Below, piece after piece: positions 14,404-24,226 of a stretch of DNA of 56,518 bases. The position numbers were made by a program, and so were the translations under genes. Location: the NCBI GenBank assembly GCA_015060325.1, contig SUYQ01000019.1:1-56518 (forward strand), in the 5' to 3' direction. The notes beneath the pieces were generated by a model. It saw only the letters and a list, made by a program, of their open reading frames with translations, did no database searches and was not told the DNA's origin. Each line of letters begins with the position of its first letter. The stretch's first letter is position 1. This stretch comes from Bacteroidales bacterium. GTDB lineage: Bacteria; Bacteroidota; Bacteroidia; Bacteroidales; UBA932.

Positions 14404-14567
14404 GTGTTAGATTTCTCCACTCGCTTCGCTCGGTCGAAATGACAGGTTAAACTCGCTCGGTCGGAATGACATGTGTTAGATTTCTCCACTCGCTTCGCTC
14501 GGTCGAAATGACAAATTAAACTCGCTCGGTCGAAATGACAGGTTGAACACGCTCGGTCGAAATGGCA
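14402..14567. repeat. Tandem 69-nt array of type A palindromic repeats
   Basis: Two units of 69 nt (14402-14470 and 14471-14539) are nearly identical. Each holds a full palindrome (TTAGATTTCTCCACTCGC ... GGTCGAAATGACA) plus a half unit (ACTCGCTCGGTCGRAATGAC). A third half unit follows at 14540-14566. The array exactly fills the gap between the DUF1573 start and the protease stop, so expansion has happened without damaging either gene. Confidence 0.85.
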
Positions 14568-16595
14568 TTACAGCCATCCGTTGCCGTTTGCGGTTTCGCG
14601 GACTGTGATTACGAATCTGTCTGTTCTTGAACCTGTAACGGATGCTTCAGTCTGACCGGTCTTCAAGCCCTTCACGACCATCTTTCCATTAACGATCTGG
14701 GCTGTAGCCACCGATGGATCTGAAACAGAAACCGAGAATGATGTTCCTTCCATATACATTGAAGGATCTACGGTCGACTGTCCTCCCACTGCCACATAAA
14801 GGTTAGGGAAAGTCATCTCGACGCCCGTTCCTTCGATAGCCTTGAGAAGCGCATATGCATTCACCTGTCCAGAACCCATTCCTCCCTTGAAGTCATTCAG
14901 GTTGATAGTCATCAATGGAGCGGACTCAAAGAGGTCGATCACATATTTCTTATACTGCTTAGGACCCTTCATATACTGGTCGACAGGAGTTGCGGTAGTG
15001 TGGAGAAGTTCCTTGAACTCGTCAGCAGTAAAATGCCTTCTGAGCTGAGCTGCATATGAGAGTCCGAGAGCTGCCACACCTGAAACATGAGGACATGCCA
15101 TAGATGTTCCCTCCATGTAGCCATATCCGCTTTCACTTATATGCTTAGGAAGCGTCGAAAGTATACATCCGATCTCACCTACCTTATGATCGTCGTCAGC
15201 ATATTCCCAATAATAATCCTGGTCTCCACCTGGAGCCGAGATTGTAGTTCCGGGACCGTAGTTGCTGTATACGGCAGGAGTGAAGTCTCCTGCTGTAGCT
15301 GCAACTGCAACGAAGTCCGGATATGCGCCCGGATAACTTGCTGCCGGCGCAGCTTCATTACCTCCTGCAAAGATCACAAGACCACCGTCGATAACCCCGT
15401 CAGGAGATCCTGCATGGTGCACGAAATAGTCAAGAGCCTTTCTCTCTAGCACATTGTATGTCTCCCATTCCTCATCTGTCGAGTACTGAGGAGTCCACTC
15501 ATATGGATTGGCAGCACCTGAAATATAGCCCCAGCTGCACTGAAGGATCACGGCACCGTTGTCAGCCGCATACTTGATGGCACGCACCTCTTCGAGGACT
15601 GTGCCTGCATATGCTCCGGAGAATATCTGGCATGACATGATCTTTACGCCGGGAAGCGATCCGTTACCTCCGGCTATCGAGCTGATACCTATACCGTTAT
15701 TGTTTGTTGCGGCAATCACTCCGGCAACATGGCTTCCGTGTCCTGTATCATAGATGCTGTTTACCGAGATCATTCCATGGTCTCCCACGAAATTGTAGCC
15801 ATGGATGTCACCGGCATAGCCGTTGCCGTCGCCGTCATCATGCGATCCCCATGTCTCACCCTCGTTTACCCAAAGGCTTCCCTTGAGATCCTCATGCTCC
15901 ACATCGACACCTTCGTCGAGGACAGCAACGATGATCGAAGGGTCGCCGGTACAGTCAAGTTCCGTCCATGCCTTCTCGACCTGTACGTCAGCGTCCTTAA
16001 CGAACTTGGTCGGACGGAGGTCGCCGTTGTTCACCAGATGCCACTGGTCAGAAAGCAGAGGGTCGTTGAACGCTCCGGCTGAGGCAGCACGCTGATTCAG
16101 CTGGGCCATAGACATAGGAACAGCCTTTCCGGTATTCGCTCTCTTGAGGGTGCGGTTGAATTCCACGCAGCTTACCTCACCGAGCTTGGAGAGATTACGT
16201 GCAACTTCAACTACAGAATATTCCTCACTGAAGCGCACCACATACCAAAGATGCAGACCTTCCTTTCTGGCTGTAGCTTCAGTACGCTGATCTACAGGGA
16301 ACACTCTTTCGATCTGATATCCCTCTACCATTGACAATATCTCGTCAACACTGAGCACGCCCGAGCGTGTCATAGGAGCAGCCGGACCGCTCTTTGTCAA
16401 GCCAGCCTGATCAAGGATTTCAGCGACTGACGCATCGAAACGCACAAGGAGCTGTCCCTGAACGACATCTTCTGTAATGAGAGGCTCAGCAGGCTGCTGT
16501 ACCTCACTGCCCTGCCCAAGTTCTTCCACAGAGCAGGATACCAATCCAGCCAATAGAACGGCAGTCAATACAAATAATATGTTTCTTCTAATCAT
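14568..16595 (-). CDS. Subtilisin-like (S8) serine protease lipoprotein
   Basis: 675 residues. Lipobox at LVSC (Cys21). An N-terminal inhibitor-like prodomain (about 40-150) precedes the S8 catalytic domain, with the triad visible as Asp227 (AVLDEGVDVEHEDL), His286 (DTGHGSHVAG) and Ser498 (GTSMACPHVSG), and the oxyanion Asn413 (FAGGNE). A C-terminal Big_2-like beta domain (about 600-660) is present. It should be an outer-surface or periplasmic lipid-anchored endopeptidase. It is the last gene (2-nt gap) of the SusC/SusD operon, which suggests it trims protein substrates for import or processes the operon's surface proteins. Confidence 0.93.
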   Translation of the reverse strand: MIRRNILFVLTAVLLAGLVSCSVEELGQGSEVQQPAEPLITEDVVQGQLLVRFDASVAEILDQAGLTKSGPAAPMTRSGVLSVDEILSMVEGYQIERVFPVDQRTEATARKEGLHLWYVVRFSEEYSVVEVARNLSKLGEVSCVEFNRTLKRANTGKAVPMSMAQLNQRAASAGAFNDPLLSDQWHLVNNGDLRPTKFVKDADVQVEKAWTELDCTGDPSIIVAVLDEGVDVEHEDLKGSLWVNEGETWGSHDDGDGNGYAGDIHGYNFVGDHGMISVNSIYDTGHGSHVAGVIAATNNNGIGISSIAGGNGSLPGVKIMSCQIFSGAYAGTVLEEVRAIKYAADNGAVILQCSWGYISGAANPYEWTPQYSTDEEWETYNVLERKALDYFVHHAGSPDGVIDGGLVIFAGGNEAAPAASYPGAYPDFVAVAATAGDFTPAVYSNYGPGTTISAPGGDQDYYWEYADDDHKVGEIGCILSTLPKHISESGYGYMEGTSMACPHVSGVAALGLSYAAQLRRHFTADEFKELLHTTATPVDQYMKGPKQYKKYVIDLFESAPLMTINLNDFKGGMGSGQVNAYALLKAIEGTGVEMTFPNLYVAVGGQSTVDPSMYMEGTSFSVSVSDPSVATAQIVNGKMVVKGLKTGQTEASVTGSRTDRFVITVRETANGNGWL

Positions 16596-16597
16596 AA

Positions 16598-18229
16598 TCA
16601 GTTCTGGGACTTGTTAGGGTTAAACTTCTTGTTCACATACTGGTCATAGTAATAGTCAAGGCTTGTAGGCTCATTGACGAAACCGGCATTCTTTCCTTCG
16701 CGGGTCTTTCCTTCCTGAGTAAATATGAGAGAGTACGGCATCCACATATCGAGTTTAGGATGGTAGAGGAGCCACTTCGGAAGTTCTCCAGTCAACCTGT
16801 TGGAGTTGATCGCAAAGAAGTTGGTATTAGGAAGCACCTTAGGAAGACCGATCAGCACATCCGGAAGGGTATCGTTTGCATGTACCTCCTCTGCAGTCCA
16901 CCTTTCAATTCCCGGTTCATGCTCAAGATCAGGGAGAGCACCCTGGAGATAATTCACCGACAGGCGAAGAGTATCCAGCTTGCTCCACTTAAGAAGGTCT
17001 ACAGGGAACTTAGGCTCGTCGATGAAACCGCCGATATTTTCACGTGTGTCATTGCTCAGGTCATAGACTGTATTACGCTGGTTGGCATTGAGAACCAGAG
17101 CATGAAGATTAGGGAAATTCTCCTCTGTCAGGATCTCAGGAATAGTCTGGAAGCAGTTTGAACTGAGGTCCAGATACTCAAGATTCTTGAGATTCACGAA
17201 ATCAGGGTGAAGAGTAGTCAATCCATATGCACCGATGGTAAGTCTCTTAAGCTGAGTGAGTTTGGTGATGTATTCACCTGTATCTAGACTCTTGAGGAAC
17301 TGGTTTGCATTCGAGTAGAATACAATCTCCTCAGCAGCCGTAAGATACTGAACCTCGAACGGCAAGGACTCCTTTGTATTGAACATAAAGAACTGAACAT
17401 ATTTCACACGACCCTTGTTCGGTCCCTCCTTCCACACAGCCACATTGTTCCAATGCTCCATCTTCTCAGCAGTATCAAATTCCGTGAAGGAGTTCAAGGC
17501 ACGGCTGATAGCTAAAACAGCCAGCGAGTCTCCGGCAGGAGTTCCGACAGGGATAGGCTGTGCTGCCTTCTGGACTACTTTGAGAGCATCATGACGCCCC
17601 ATTGTCACATCTTCCTTAGGCTGGAGCTTTACTTCAGCTATCCTCTCCACGTCACGGGAATTGATCCTCCAGTCAAAACGTACCGTAGTCTCACGCGGTC
17701 TTGCACCTCTGTCAAGAACAAGATCATCCTTTGTATAAGACAGCCAGGCCCCGGCATCCTCAGGAAGAACAACATCAAAGTCGATATTAGACTTGACCTT
17801 CACTTCAAAATAACGTGAATCGTAATCAGCAAATTCAGCCACATCCACAGAAGTCTCTTCAAGAGCGATCTGGTATTCAAAGCCTTCCTGTACTATTGAG
17901 AAATCATGTCTGTCATCACTTGCATCCAGGCTCTGGATACGCACTGCACCTTTTCTCTGTTCGACAAGGAGAGTGGAGTCAACACTCACCTTACACTCGG
18001 CAGCGCCACGGCCATTTGCCGGTGAAACCGTAATCCAAGGCTCTTCAGTTATAACGACCCAGTCTCCCGGTGCAGTCACCTTGATCGTCTGTGAACCACC
18101 GGCTGGTCCCATCAGGACAGGACCATCCTGGAATCCGGTATCAACTCCGAAAGTCATTTCTTCGGTCGGAGCACAGGCAGCAGCCACTGCTGCCATCATA
18201 GATATATAAAGTATTCTGTATCTTTTCAT
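16598..18229 (-). CDS. BACON/LRR surface lipoprotein
   Basis: 543 residues. A lipoprotein signal (MKRYRILYISMMAAVAAAC) is followed by two BACON-type beta domains (about 35-115, with WITVSPANGRG and QEGFE, and 120-220). A leucine-rich repeat region follows (about 310-480: LTQLKRLTIGAYGLTTLHP, LKNLEYLDLSSNCFQTIP, FPNLHALVLNAN). BACON modules occur on Bacteroidales surface hydrolases and are thought to bind mucin or carbohydrate. LRRs are protein-binding. It is probably a surface binding protein of the SusC/SusD system. It lies 20 nt after the DUF4458/LRR gene and 2 nt before the protease gene, so all three are co-transcribed. Confidence 0.85.
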   Translation of the reverse strand: MKRYRILYISMMAAVAAACAPTEEMTFGVDTGFQDGPVLMGPAGGSQTIKVTAPGDWVVITEEPWITVSPANGRGAAECKVSVDSTLLVEQRKGAVRIQSLDASDDRHDFSIVQEGFEYQIALEETSVDVAEFADYDSRYFEVKVKSNIDFDVVLPEDAGAWLSYTKDDLVLDRGARPRETTVRFDWRINSRDVERIAEVKLQPKEDVTMGRHDALKVVQKAAQPIPVGTPAGDSLAVLAISRALNSFTEFDTAEKMEHWNNVAVWKEGPNKGRVKYVQFFMFNTKESLPFEVQYLTAAEEIVFYSNANQFLKSLDTGEYITKLTQLKRLTIGAYGLTTLHPDFVNLKNLEYLDLSSNCFQTIPEILTEENFPNLHALVLNANQRNTVYDLSNDTRENIGGFIDEPKFPVDLLKWSKLDTLRLSVNYLQGALPDLEHEPGIERWTAEEVHANDTLPDVLIGLPKVLPNTNFFAINSNRLTGELPKWLLYHPKLDMWMPYSLIFTQEGKTREGKNAGFVNEPTSLDYYYDQYVNKKFNPNKSQN

Positions 18230-18249
18230 TTTCTGTCACTCCTCTCCTC

Positions 18250-20871
18250 TTAGTTCAACATATAGTCACAGTTCCTGATATCCTGAGTCTTGTCATAGAT
18301 CAGGTAATACGCACCCACCTGGTGGGCATAGCATATGTCTGATGCATCGAAGATGATCTCCGGATTGTCGCTGATATCAAGGTAATATATCAGAGTCGAT
18401 ATCGTATCCTGAATCTTACCGAGATTGTTGGATCCGATATAGAATCCTCTCAGACCTCTATGGTTATAAAGGCCTGTAGGCCACTCTGAAAGGCATCTTT
18501 CACCCTTTTCATTGCGCTGTCCCCTGATAGCAAACACTGTAAGATACTGGCTGTCGAGAGGCTCCCACGGGAAGCTGGAGAAACGATTGTAGGACAGTTC
18601 CACGCCATAGAGATAAGGCATATTGCCGGCATGCATCTCCCATGGAAGATCATCCAGATCATTGTATGAGAAGTCGAATGACGAAAGATGTATCGAGTTC
18701 TCATATTCGAAGGATCCTTCCGGTATCTCGCTGATATTGCAGCCGCGGAAATTGATGTTCATGATCTTCGAGTTCGACTTGGCAAGCTCGACAGGGTACT
18801 TGGTGAGTTCCGGATTATTCGCGATAGTCAAGGTTTCAACATACACTCCACGGAAATCCTCAGGGAATGACGCAATATGATTGTATGAGAAATCTATAGA
18901 AACTATTGCATACAGGGATCCCGCATCAAAAATGTTCGGGAACTCCGTGAACCTGTTATTGGCAACCGAAAAAGTCTCAGCATCTTCCATATAGCAGAAC
19001 ACACCCTTCTCATCCACAGGGAACGAAGACAACTGGTTGTTGTTCAGATGGAGCTGAACAGGCTTGATATCATTTCCCCACGCCTCTTCTATCGTATGAA
19101 TCTTGTTTGAAGAGAAATCGAGCATGCCGAGCTTCTTCATGTTCTTGATCTCCTTAGGGATGATCTCCAGATTGTTGTTGTTCATGTAAAGTATCTGGAC
19201 CTTTTCCCTTGAAGGACCGTTTGCCAGTGCCTTCAAGCCCTTGAGGATCTCTTCTGAGCTCCACTGAAGATTGTTGCCTACGTTTAGGGTAATGAGCTCC
19301 GGCATCTGGGTGAGAACCATAGGGAACTCTGTCATTTCAGGGCAGTTATACACCTCGACATCCGTACATGAGATCAGGTTCGCAAGTTCCGCAGGAAGAG
19401 ACTCGATCTCACTGTTGGCGATGAAAAGCTGCTCAAGCTTGGTAAGGTTGCCGATTTCTGCAGGAAGACTCTTCAGTCCATTGTTCACCTGACCGGAAAT
19501 CATATCCATAGGATGAATCTTCATCCGACCCGTTCCTCTGTCAATTATTTCATCCTCACTCATCGACTCATAGAGAGCTGTTTCCGGAATAACCTTGCCA
19601 TGCTCGGCATAGGCCCTTGCGATAGGCTCGGACATCTGAGTGACAGGGTGCATCCTGTTGAGATATTCCCTATGCCTTTCCATACGGTTTGAAGTACCTT
19701 TTCCAACCGCTGCGATAGGATCATATGTGTTCAGATTGCTGTCATTGTGAGATCCCAGATAGAGTTCAACAAGTTCTGTGAGCTGACCTATGGCTGCAGG
19801 CATGTCGCCATAGAATCCGAAATCACTTAGATTCAGCAGTGCAACACGTCCGTTCGAGTGAAGCGATACTCCAGGCTGGTCTCCCCAAAGGTCCGGATCC
19901 TTATTGAAATCCCAGTTGGATCCCGCAGGGAAATTTTCACCTACATAATACCAGTCCTCACCATGAAGCGCCTTCCAGATCTCATAAAGGGCGTAGTAGT
20001 CCTTGATGTACTCCATGCTTTCCCTGAGCTTTACAGGAATCTCTGCCTTGGTGGTCCTGTTATCCTCAACGGTAAATGTCGCCTTGACATCAGCATTGGC
20101 TTCCAGAAGATCCTTACCCTTATCATAGACCTCATACCTTACCACATCATACTCTCCTGCCCTGAGGGAAACAAGGGTATCACATACGAATGAAGAGGTC
20201 TGATAGCCATCCTCTACGCCATCGTCGGTAAAGTGAATCGAGAAATCGGCAGGAAGCATCTCAAACGGTTCCAGAGTAGTGTTTCCTGTTCGTACAGTCA
20301 CACTTACATATGCAATCTCATCAAAGGTATATTCATTTGACGAAGCCTTTGTGTCAGGCATATTTTCAAATGAATCCATGTCCTTGGTAAGAGAGAAACG
20401 CACCTTTCCCCTCTCGACAACCGATGCCAGAAGATCGTGGACGACAAGGCCTCCGGCAACTACATCGAAGGTCGAATGAGCCTCGGAAGGAGTACTTACA
20501 TATAGCGCCTGATCCTGCCTGTCATATAGAGTGAATGTAAGGACCTTGTATGATCCTGCAAGAAGCTTGAGCCTGTCACTTCTGAGGCCGAACTCCGCTG
20601 CATCTTCATTGGCAGAATTCAGGACCAGTGTCTGAGTGATGTCATTGCCTTCATATCTCATGGTAACCTTCAGCTTTGTAGCGTCAGCAAGATATTCAAG
20701 CTGAGACACGATAGCCTTGGTGCCTTCGTATGAGGCTTCCTTATACAGTTTGAACTGCACATGGCCGTAAACGGTCTCCCTATGGTCAGGCTCCTCGATC
20801 TTCGAACATCCGCCGAAGACAAAAGCTGTCAGGAAGGCCATAGCCAAAAGCATATTTATTCTAAATTTCAT
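18250..20871 (-). CDS. DUF4458-like/LRR surface lipoprotein
   Basis: 873 residues. Lipobox at FGGC (Cys21). Two beta domains (about 35-165 and 165-285), each starting with a YGHVQFKLYKE or RGKVRFSLTKD type strand, resemble the DUF4458 domain found with LRRs in Bacteroidales. A WKALHGEDWYYVG segment caps a long LRR solenoid (about 335-820), e.g. LTKLEQLFIANSEIESLPAE, MKKLGMLDFSSNKIHTIE, MPYLYGVELSYNRFSSFP. LRR units average about 23-25 residues. It is likely exposed on the outer membrane as a protein-recognition module for the neighbouring transporter. Gaps of 29 nt and 20 nt to its neighbours indicate the same operon. Confidence 0.85.
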   Translation of the reverse strand: MKFRINMLLAMAFLTAFVFGGCSKIEEPDHRETVYGHVQFKLYKEASYEGTKAIVSQLEYLADATKLKVTMRYEGNDITQTLVLNSANEDAAEFGLRSDRLKLLAGSYKVLTFTLYDRQDQALYVSTPSEAHSTFDVVAGGLVVHDLLASVVERGKVRFSLTKDMDSFENMPDTKASSNEYTFDEIAYVSVTVRTGNTTLEPFEMLPADFSIHFTDDGVEDGYQTSSFVCDTLVSLRAGEYDVVRYEVYDKGKDLLEANADVKATFTVEDNRTTKAEIPVKLRESMEYIKDYYALYEIWKALHGEDWYYVGENFPAGSNWDFNKDPDLWGDQPGVSLHSNGRVALLNLSDFGFYGDMPAAIGQLTELVELYLGSHNDSNLNTYDPIAAVGKGTSNRMERHREYLNRMHPVTQMSEPIARAYAEHGKVIPETALYESMSEDEIIDRGTGRMKIHPMDMISGQVNNGLKSLPAEIGNLTKLEQLFIANSEIESLPAELANLISCTDVEVYNCPEMTEFPMVLTQMPELITLNVGNNLQWSSEEILKGLKALANGPSREKVQILYMNNNNLEIIPKEIKNMKKLGMLDFSSNKIHTIEEAWGNDIKPVQLHLNNNQLSSFPVDEKGVFCYMEDAETFSVANNRFTEFPNIFDAGSLYAIVSIDFSYNHIASFPEDFRGVYVETLTIANNPELTKYPVELAKSNSKIMNINFRGCNISEIPEGSFEYENSIHLSSFDFSYNDLDDLPWEMHAGNMPYLYGVELSYNRFSSFPWEPLDSQYLTVFAIRGQRNEKGERCLSEWPTGLYNHRGLRGFYIGSNNLGKIQDTISTLIYYLDISDNPEIIFDASDICYAHQVGAYYLIYDKTQDIRNCDYMLN

Positions 20872-20900
20872 TTTCAGTAATTATTTCTTCTGATAAAACT

Positions 20901-23294
20901 CTATTCTGACAGGTTGAGACGGCAGAATATTACAATTGACGGATTTTGTGTGCTCATGGTCTTGTGGAAGGCAAGCTTGAATCCTGCGCCCTTTCCACCG
21001 CCATCTTCAATCTCTTCCCTGAGGTCATAAAGTCCCCTGAGCATCCTGATCGATATCTTGTCTGTAGCTGCAGCAAGGAAACCGCCTGTCTCGTACATGG
21101 TCTCATTGTTCACAGTTACATAATCACTGTATGTATTGAGATATGCAAACCAGTTCCTGACCGGCTCCGGCAATGCCAGCTCCGCAACATCATCAAGTGA
21201 ATCATACTCAAGCAGGAGGATAGGACATTCGAATTCCATATACTGATCGTAGTATGTACCCTTGATACATTCATAAAGCTTGATTCCGGCAGCCTTGGCA
21301 GCCTCAGGATCTGTAAAATACGACTCGACCCTTACTAACTCATTGCCATACTCATCTGTGATCACATCACCAGGATCCTCAGGAGGAGTGACAATGTCTT
21401 CTTCCTTGAACGGAGATACGCACTCAACTATTGCAAGTACCTCCGATGCCGAATTGTAGAACACCACATGACCTACAGTCGGCTCAGATGGAAGTTCCTG
21501 ATTCATGTACATATCGATCACGCCATAATTATTGGACTCTCCTGCATTGGTATATGCAAGCCACTCGCCTTCAGCGAACACCTTGCAGGAAGCAAAAGGA
21601 ACCGCCATTGTCAGATATGCATCGTCGCGGCAGTATGGGCTTTCATACGTGAGTACATATACGAAGTCTGTAGCTCCGTAAAGAGCCGCAAGTTCCGAAG
21701 CCTTGTCAGATGACACCCGCTCCAGAGAGTATTCAAACTCAGCCTCTGCATTTTCATGCACGGTGAGGTACTCATCATAATTCATTGAACCCTGCGAAAC
21801 AGCTACAGCATATGAAGAATATTCTTCCTTGACTGAAGCATCTGCATTGAAGAGCTCCTCAGCCTTGCTGTCTATGCCTGGCGGCAGGAAGAAAAGAACT
21901 GCTGAGCGAGCATCATCACCCGGATTCTCCGTTACATGGAAAGTCAATGACCTTTCCTGAAGGACATCTGCTCCTGAGGCTGTATTCCAGCCTGACATTT
22001 CAATTGTGAACCAATCCGGATTCTCTGCTCCGACCTTTCCACCTGTAGTCTCAACCGTGAACACCCTTACATCCCTGACACCGAAAAGATGTCCTGTAGC
22101 AGAGACATCCACATATCCTGTAGATGTATTGACTTCGCCCATATAGTTGTACTCAAGCTCTGAAAGGCCCATGTCAAGAGCGAATGTCATGATGTCCTGA
22201 CATCCAGGGATCATGAGTTCCAGTTCCTTGAGGACCTTGTCACCAAGCTTGAAGGTAACCTTGCCTTTTGTATCTTCAAGAGGATACTTTGACGGCACTC
22301 CACGAAGAACAAGGGAAACCTTGCCGGTAGTCCTCTCCGGAACCTCTGCCGTCACCCACTCAGGAAGTTCCACATCCCAATCGCACTTGGCATCGATCAT
22401 GACCGGCATTCTGAAATCAGTTCCAAGCCATGCCAGTTCTACAGCCTCAACCGCATCATCAGACCATGCATACTCACCGTTGTCACCATATTCAAACTCT
22501 CCTTCAGTCATCTTGGCAGTATAGACCTCTATAGAATTACATGACGGCACAGAAACAGCGACTTCCTTTAGCACATCATCCCCTGCCTTGAATACTATCT
22601 TGCCTGACGCCGCCTCGATCGACTCTCCCGTAAAGGCCACCTCGACAACTCCTGTCGTGGTTTCAGGCACATTCACATCTGCCCATGCCGGCACTTCAAC
22701 CGTCCACTCGCAGTTTGCCTCAACCTTGACCGGAGCCCTGAAGTCAGCGTCAGCCTCAGACCATTTCAGTTCAAGAGCCTCAGCAGGCAAAGCCGAGTAT
22801 ATAAGAGACGAACCGTCTTCAGACTTCTTGAGTGAACCGTCTTCATTCCATTCAGCCGCATACATGGCGATAGTCCTTTCCTTTGCAGGAAGCATGTACT
22901 TGGCCACCACCTTGCTCTGGCCGTCCATGGTCATGGTCACTTCACATGAGAAGTTCTGGTCGAACTCCTGGATCTCAGTCACGCCTATCTCAACGGTAAG
23001 CGGGCTCTGGGAAGCCTTTCCGCTGATTTCTGATGCGGTGAACGCCCCGTCGATGATCCAGAAACGCTGTCTGAGCTCAGCCGGGATGGAAATCTTCCAG
23101 TCATAATTCGGAGTAAATGTGATCTCCAGGGTTTCGCCTGGCTTAACATTATAATTTTCCACGATATCCGGGAAAGAAGGGGTTTCCTTCTGGCCAGGTT
23201 CCGGGTCCTGACGGTCGCAGGAAACCATGACCATCGCACATCCCATGACAAGGGCAGCGAAACTTGCAAATATATTCTTCATTTTCATAATCAT
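20901..23294 (-). CDS. Large BACON-like repeat surface lipoprotein
   Basis: 797 residues with lipobox VMVSC (about Cys26). The N-terminal half has two well-matched beta modules: about 190-265 (CEWTVEVPAWADVNVPETT, GKIVFKAGDDVLKEV) and 285-375 (CDWDVELPEWVTAEVPERT, GKVTFKLGDKVLKEL). These read as BACON-like. A third related region follows. The C-terminal half (about 520-797) is a separate unknown region with Tyr/Glu-rich segments. It may belong to the DUF5003-type proteins seen beside SusCD pairs, but I am not certain. Position third after SusC and SusD suggests a SusE/SusF-like surface binding role. Confidence 0.78.
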   Translation of the reverse strand: MIMKMKNIFASFAALVMGCAMVMVSCDRQDPEPGQKETPSFPDIVENYNVKPGETLEITFTPNYDWKISIPAELRQRFWIIDGAFTASEISGKASQSPLTVEIGVTEIQEFDQNFSCEVTMTMDGQSKVVAKYMLPAKERTIAMYAAEWNEDGSLKKSEDGSSLIYSALPAEALELKWSEADADFRAPVKVEANCEWTVEVPAWADVNVPETTTGVVEVAFTGESIEAASGKIVFKAGDDVLKEVAVSVPSCNSIEVYTAKMTEGEFEYGDNGEYAWSDDAVEAVELAWLGTDFRMPVMIDAKCDWDVELPEWVTAEVPERTTGKVSLVLRGVPSKYPLEDTKGKVTFKLGDKVLKELELMIPGCQDIMTFALDMGLSELEYNYMGEVNTSTGYVDVSATGHLFGVRDVRVFTVETTGGKVGAENPDWFTIEMSGWNTASGADVLQERSLTFHVTENPGDDARSAVLFFLPPGIDSKAEELFNADASVKEEYSSYAVAVSQGSMNYDEYLTVHENAEAEFEYSLERVSSDKASELAALYGATDFVYVLTYESPYCRDDAYLTMAVPFASCKVFAEGEWLAYTNAGESNNYGVIDMYMNQELPSEPTVGHVVFYNSASEVLAIVECVSPFKEEDIVTPPEDPGDVITDEYGNELVRVESYFTDPEAAKAAGIKLYECIKGTYYDQYMEFECPILLLEYDSLDDVAELALPEPVRNWFAYLNTYSDYVTVNNETMYETGGFLAAATDKISIRMLRGLYDLREEIEDGGGKGAGFKLAFHKTMSTQNPSIVIFCRLNLSE

Positions 23295-23309
23295 CGTTCA
23301 GTTAAGACA

Positions 23310-24215
23310 TTACATTCCTTCCTCCCTCTTGAGACGTTCAGCCTCTTCGTCGCTGATCCACTCCATTATATTATAGAAGTGCCCTACAGTTCCCACAGGC
23401 TGGCCCAGATTCTCGACATACATCTCTGTCCATATGTACAGGTAATTGCCGCAAGGATAGAAGATGGAATCATAAAGGGCACTGTTTCTGACAAGGATCT
23501 TGTCATCGCCATGGGAAGTTCCGAAGAACGAGCCCTCATCACTGACAATCTGGTCTTCCTCCATGGTCACGAACGGTGTCATAGGATCCTCCGGATGGAA
23601 GGTCATGGTGACATCATATCCGTCCTGGATCCAGTCATGACAGATGATCATATTCTCCTCGGTAGGATGCTTCTCGGTATATACCAGTCTCTGATAAGTG
23701 CCGGTAATGGCATACTGATAAAGGAACATGGACGTCAGCACGCAGTATCCTGTGTAGTTATTGATGTCAAACGGACAGCTCTTCATGAGCACCGCCTTGG
23801 TCTGCTTGCCGTACAGAGGCATTACCAGTTCATCGTTCATCACAAGGCTGAGCTGGAATCCAAGCGAGTCAGCAGCCTCGATATTGTCATAAATGCCATG
23901 CACCAAGACATCGGCACGGGTCTCGCCGGCCTTGATGGTGACGGTGTTGGACTGAAGGCGGTAATGCACATTCTCTATTGCATTGTTGCCCTTGTCTATG
24001 ATCTCCACACCGAATGTGCGGTCATAATCCCTTGTCACCGTAGATACCACCGGAATGCTGAAATACTCCACATCCTTCTGAACAGGATATGTCTTCAGCG
24101 TATCCGCAAACATGACATATTCCGCATCGTTGTATGTCACATATCTTTCATGGCAGGAATTCAAAAGAACCGATGCCATGAGAGCAAGTGTAAAATATTT
24201 GAAAATCTGCTTCAT
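23310..24215 (-). CDS. SusE/F-position lipoprotein, DUF4843/DUF4984-like
   Basis: 301 residues. Lipobox LLNSC (Cys21). The first half (about 35-140) has the pattern SIPVVSTVTRDYDRTFGVEI, NVHYRLQSNTVTIKAGE and ADVLVHG, typical of the Calx-beta-like DUF4843 domain that follows SusD genes. The second half (about 150-295) is a beta-rich domain with conserved Trp/Tyr pairs, perhaps DUF4984. It is lipid-anchored, likely at the cell surface, and may bind substrate for the SusCD importer. It sits 11 nt after SusD and 15 nt before the next gene. Confidence 0.82.
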   Translation of the reverse strand: MKQIFKYFTLALMASVLLNSCHERYVTYNDAEYVMFADTLKTYPVQKDVEYFSIPVVSTVTRDYDRTFGVEIIDKGNNAIENVHYRLQSNTVTIKAGETRADVLVHGIYDNIEAADSLGFQLSLVMNDELVMPLYGKQTKAVLMKSCPFDINNYTGYCVLTSMFLYQYAITGTYQRLVYTEKHPTEENMIICHDWIQDGYDVTMTFHPEDPMTPFVTMEEDQIVSDEGSFFGTSHGDDKILVRNSALYDSIFYPCGNYLYIWTEMYVENLGQPVGTVGHFYNIMEWISDEEAERLKREEGM

Positions 24216-24226
24216 ATATCACTCCT

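Noticed and set aside
14402..14567. Tandem 69-nt repeats as a possible CRISPR array
   Set aside because: Units are contiguous and near-identical throughout with no variable spacers, and there are no cas genes.
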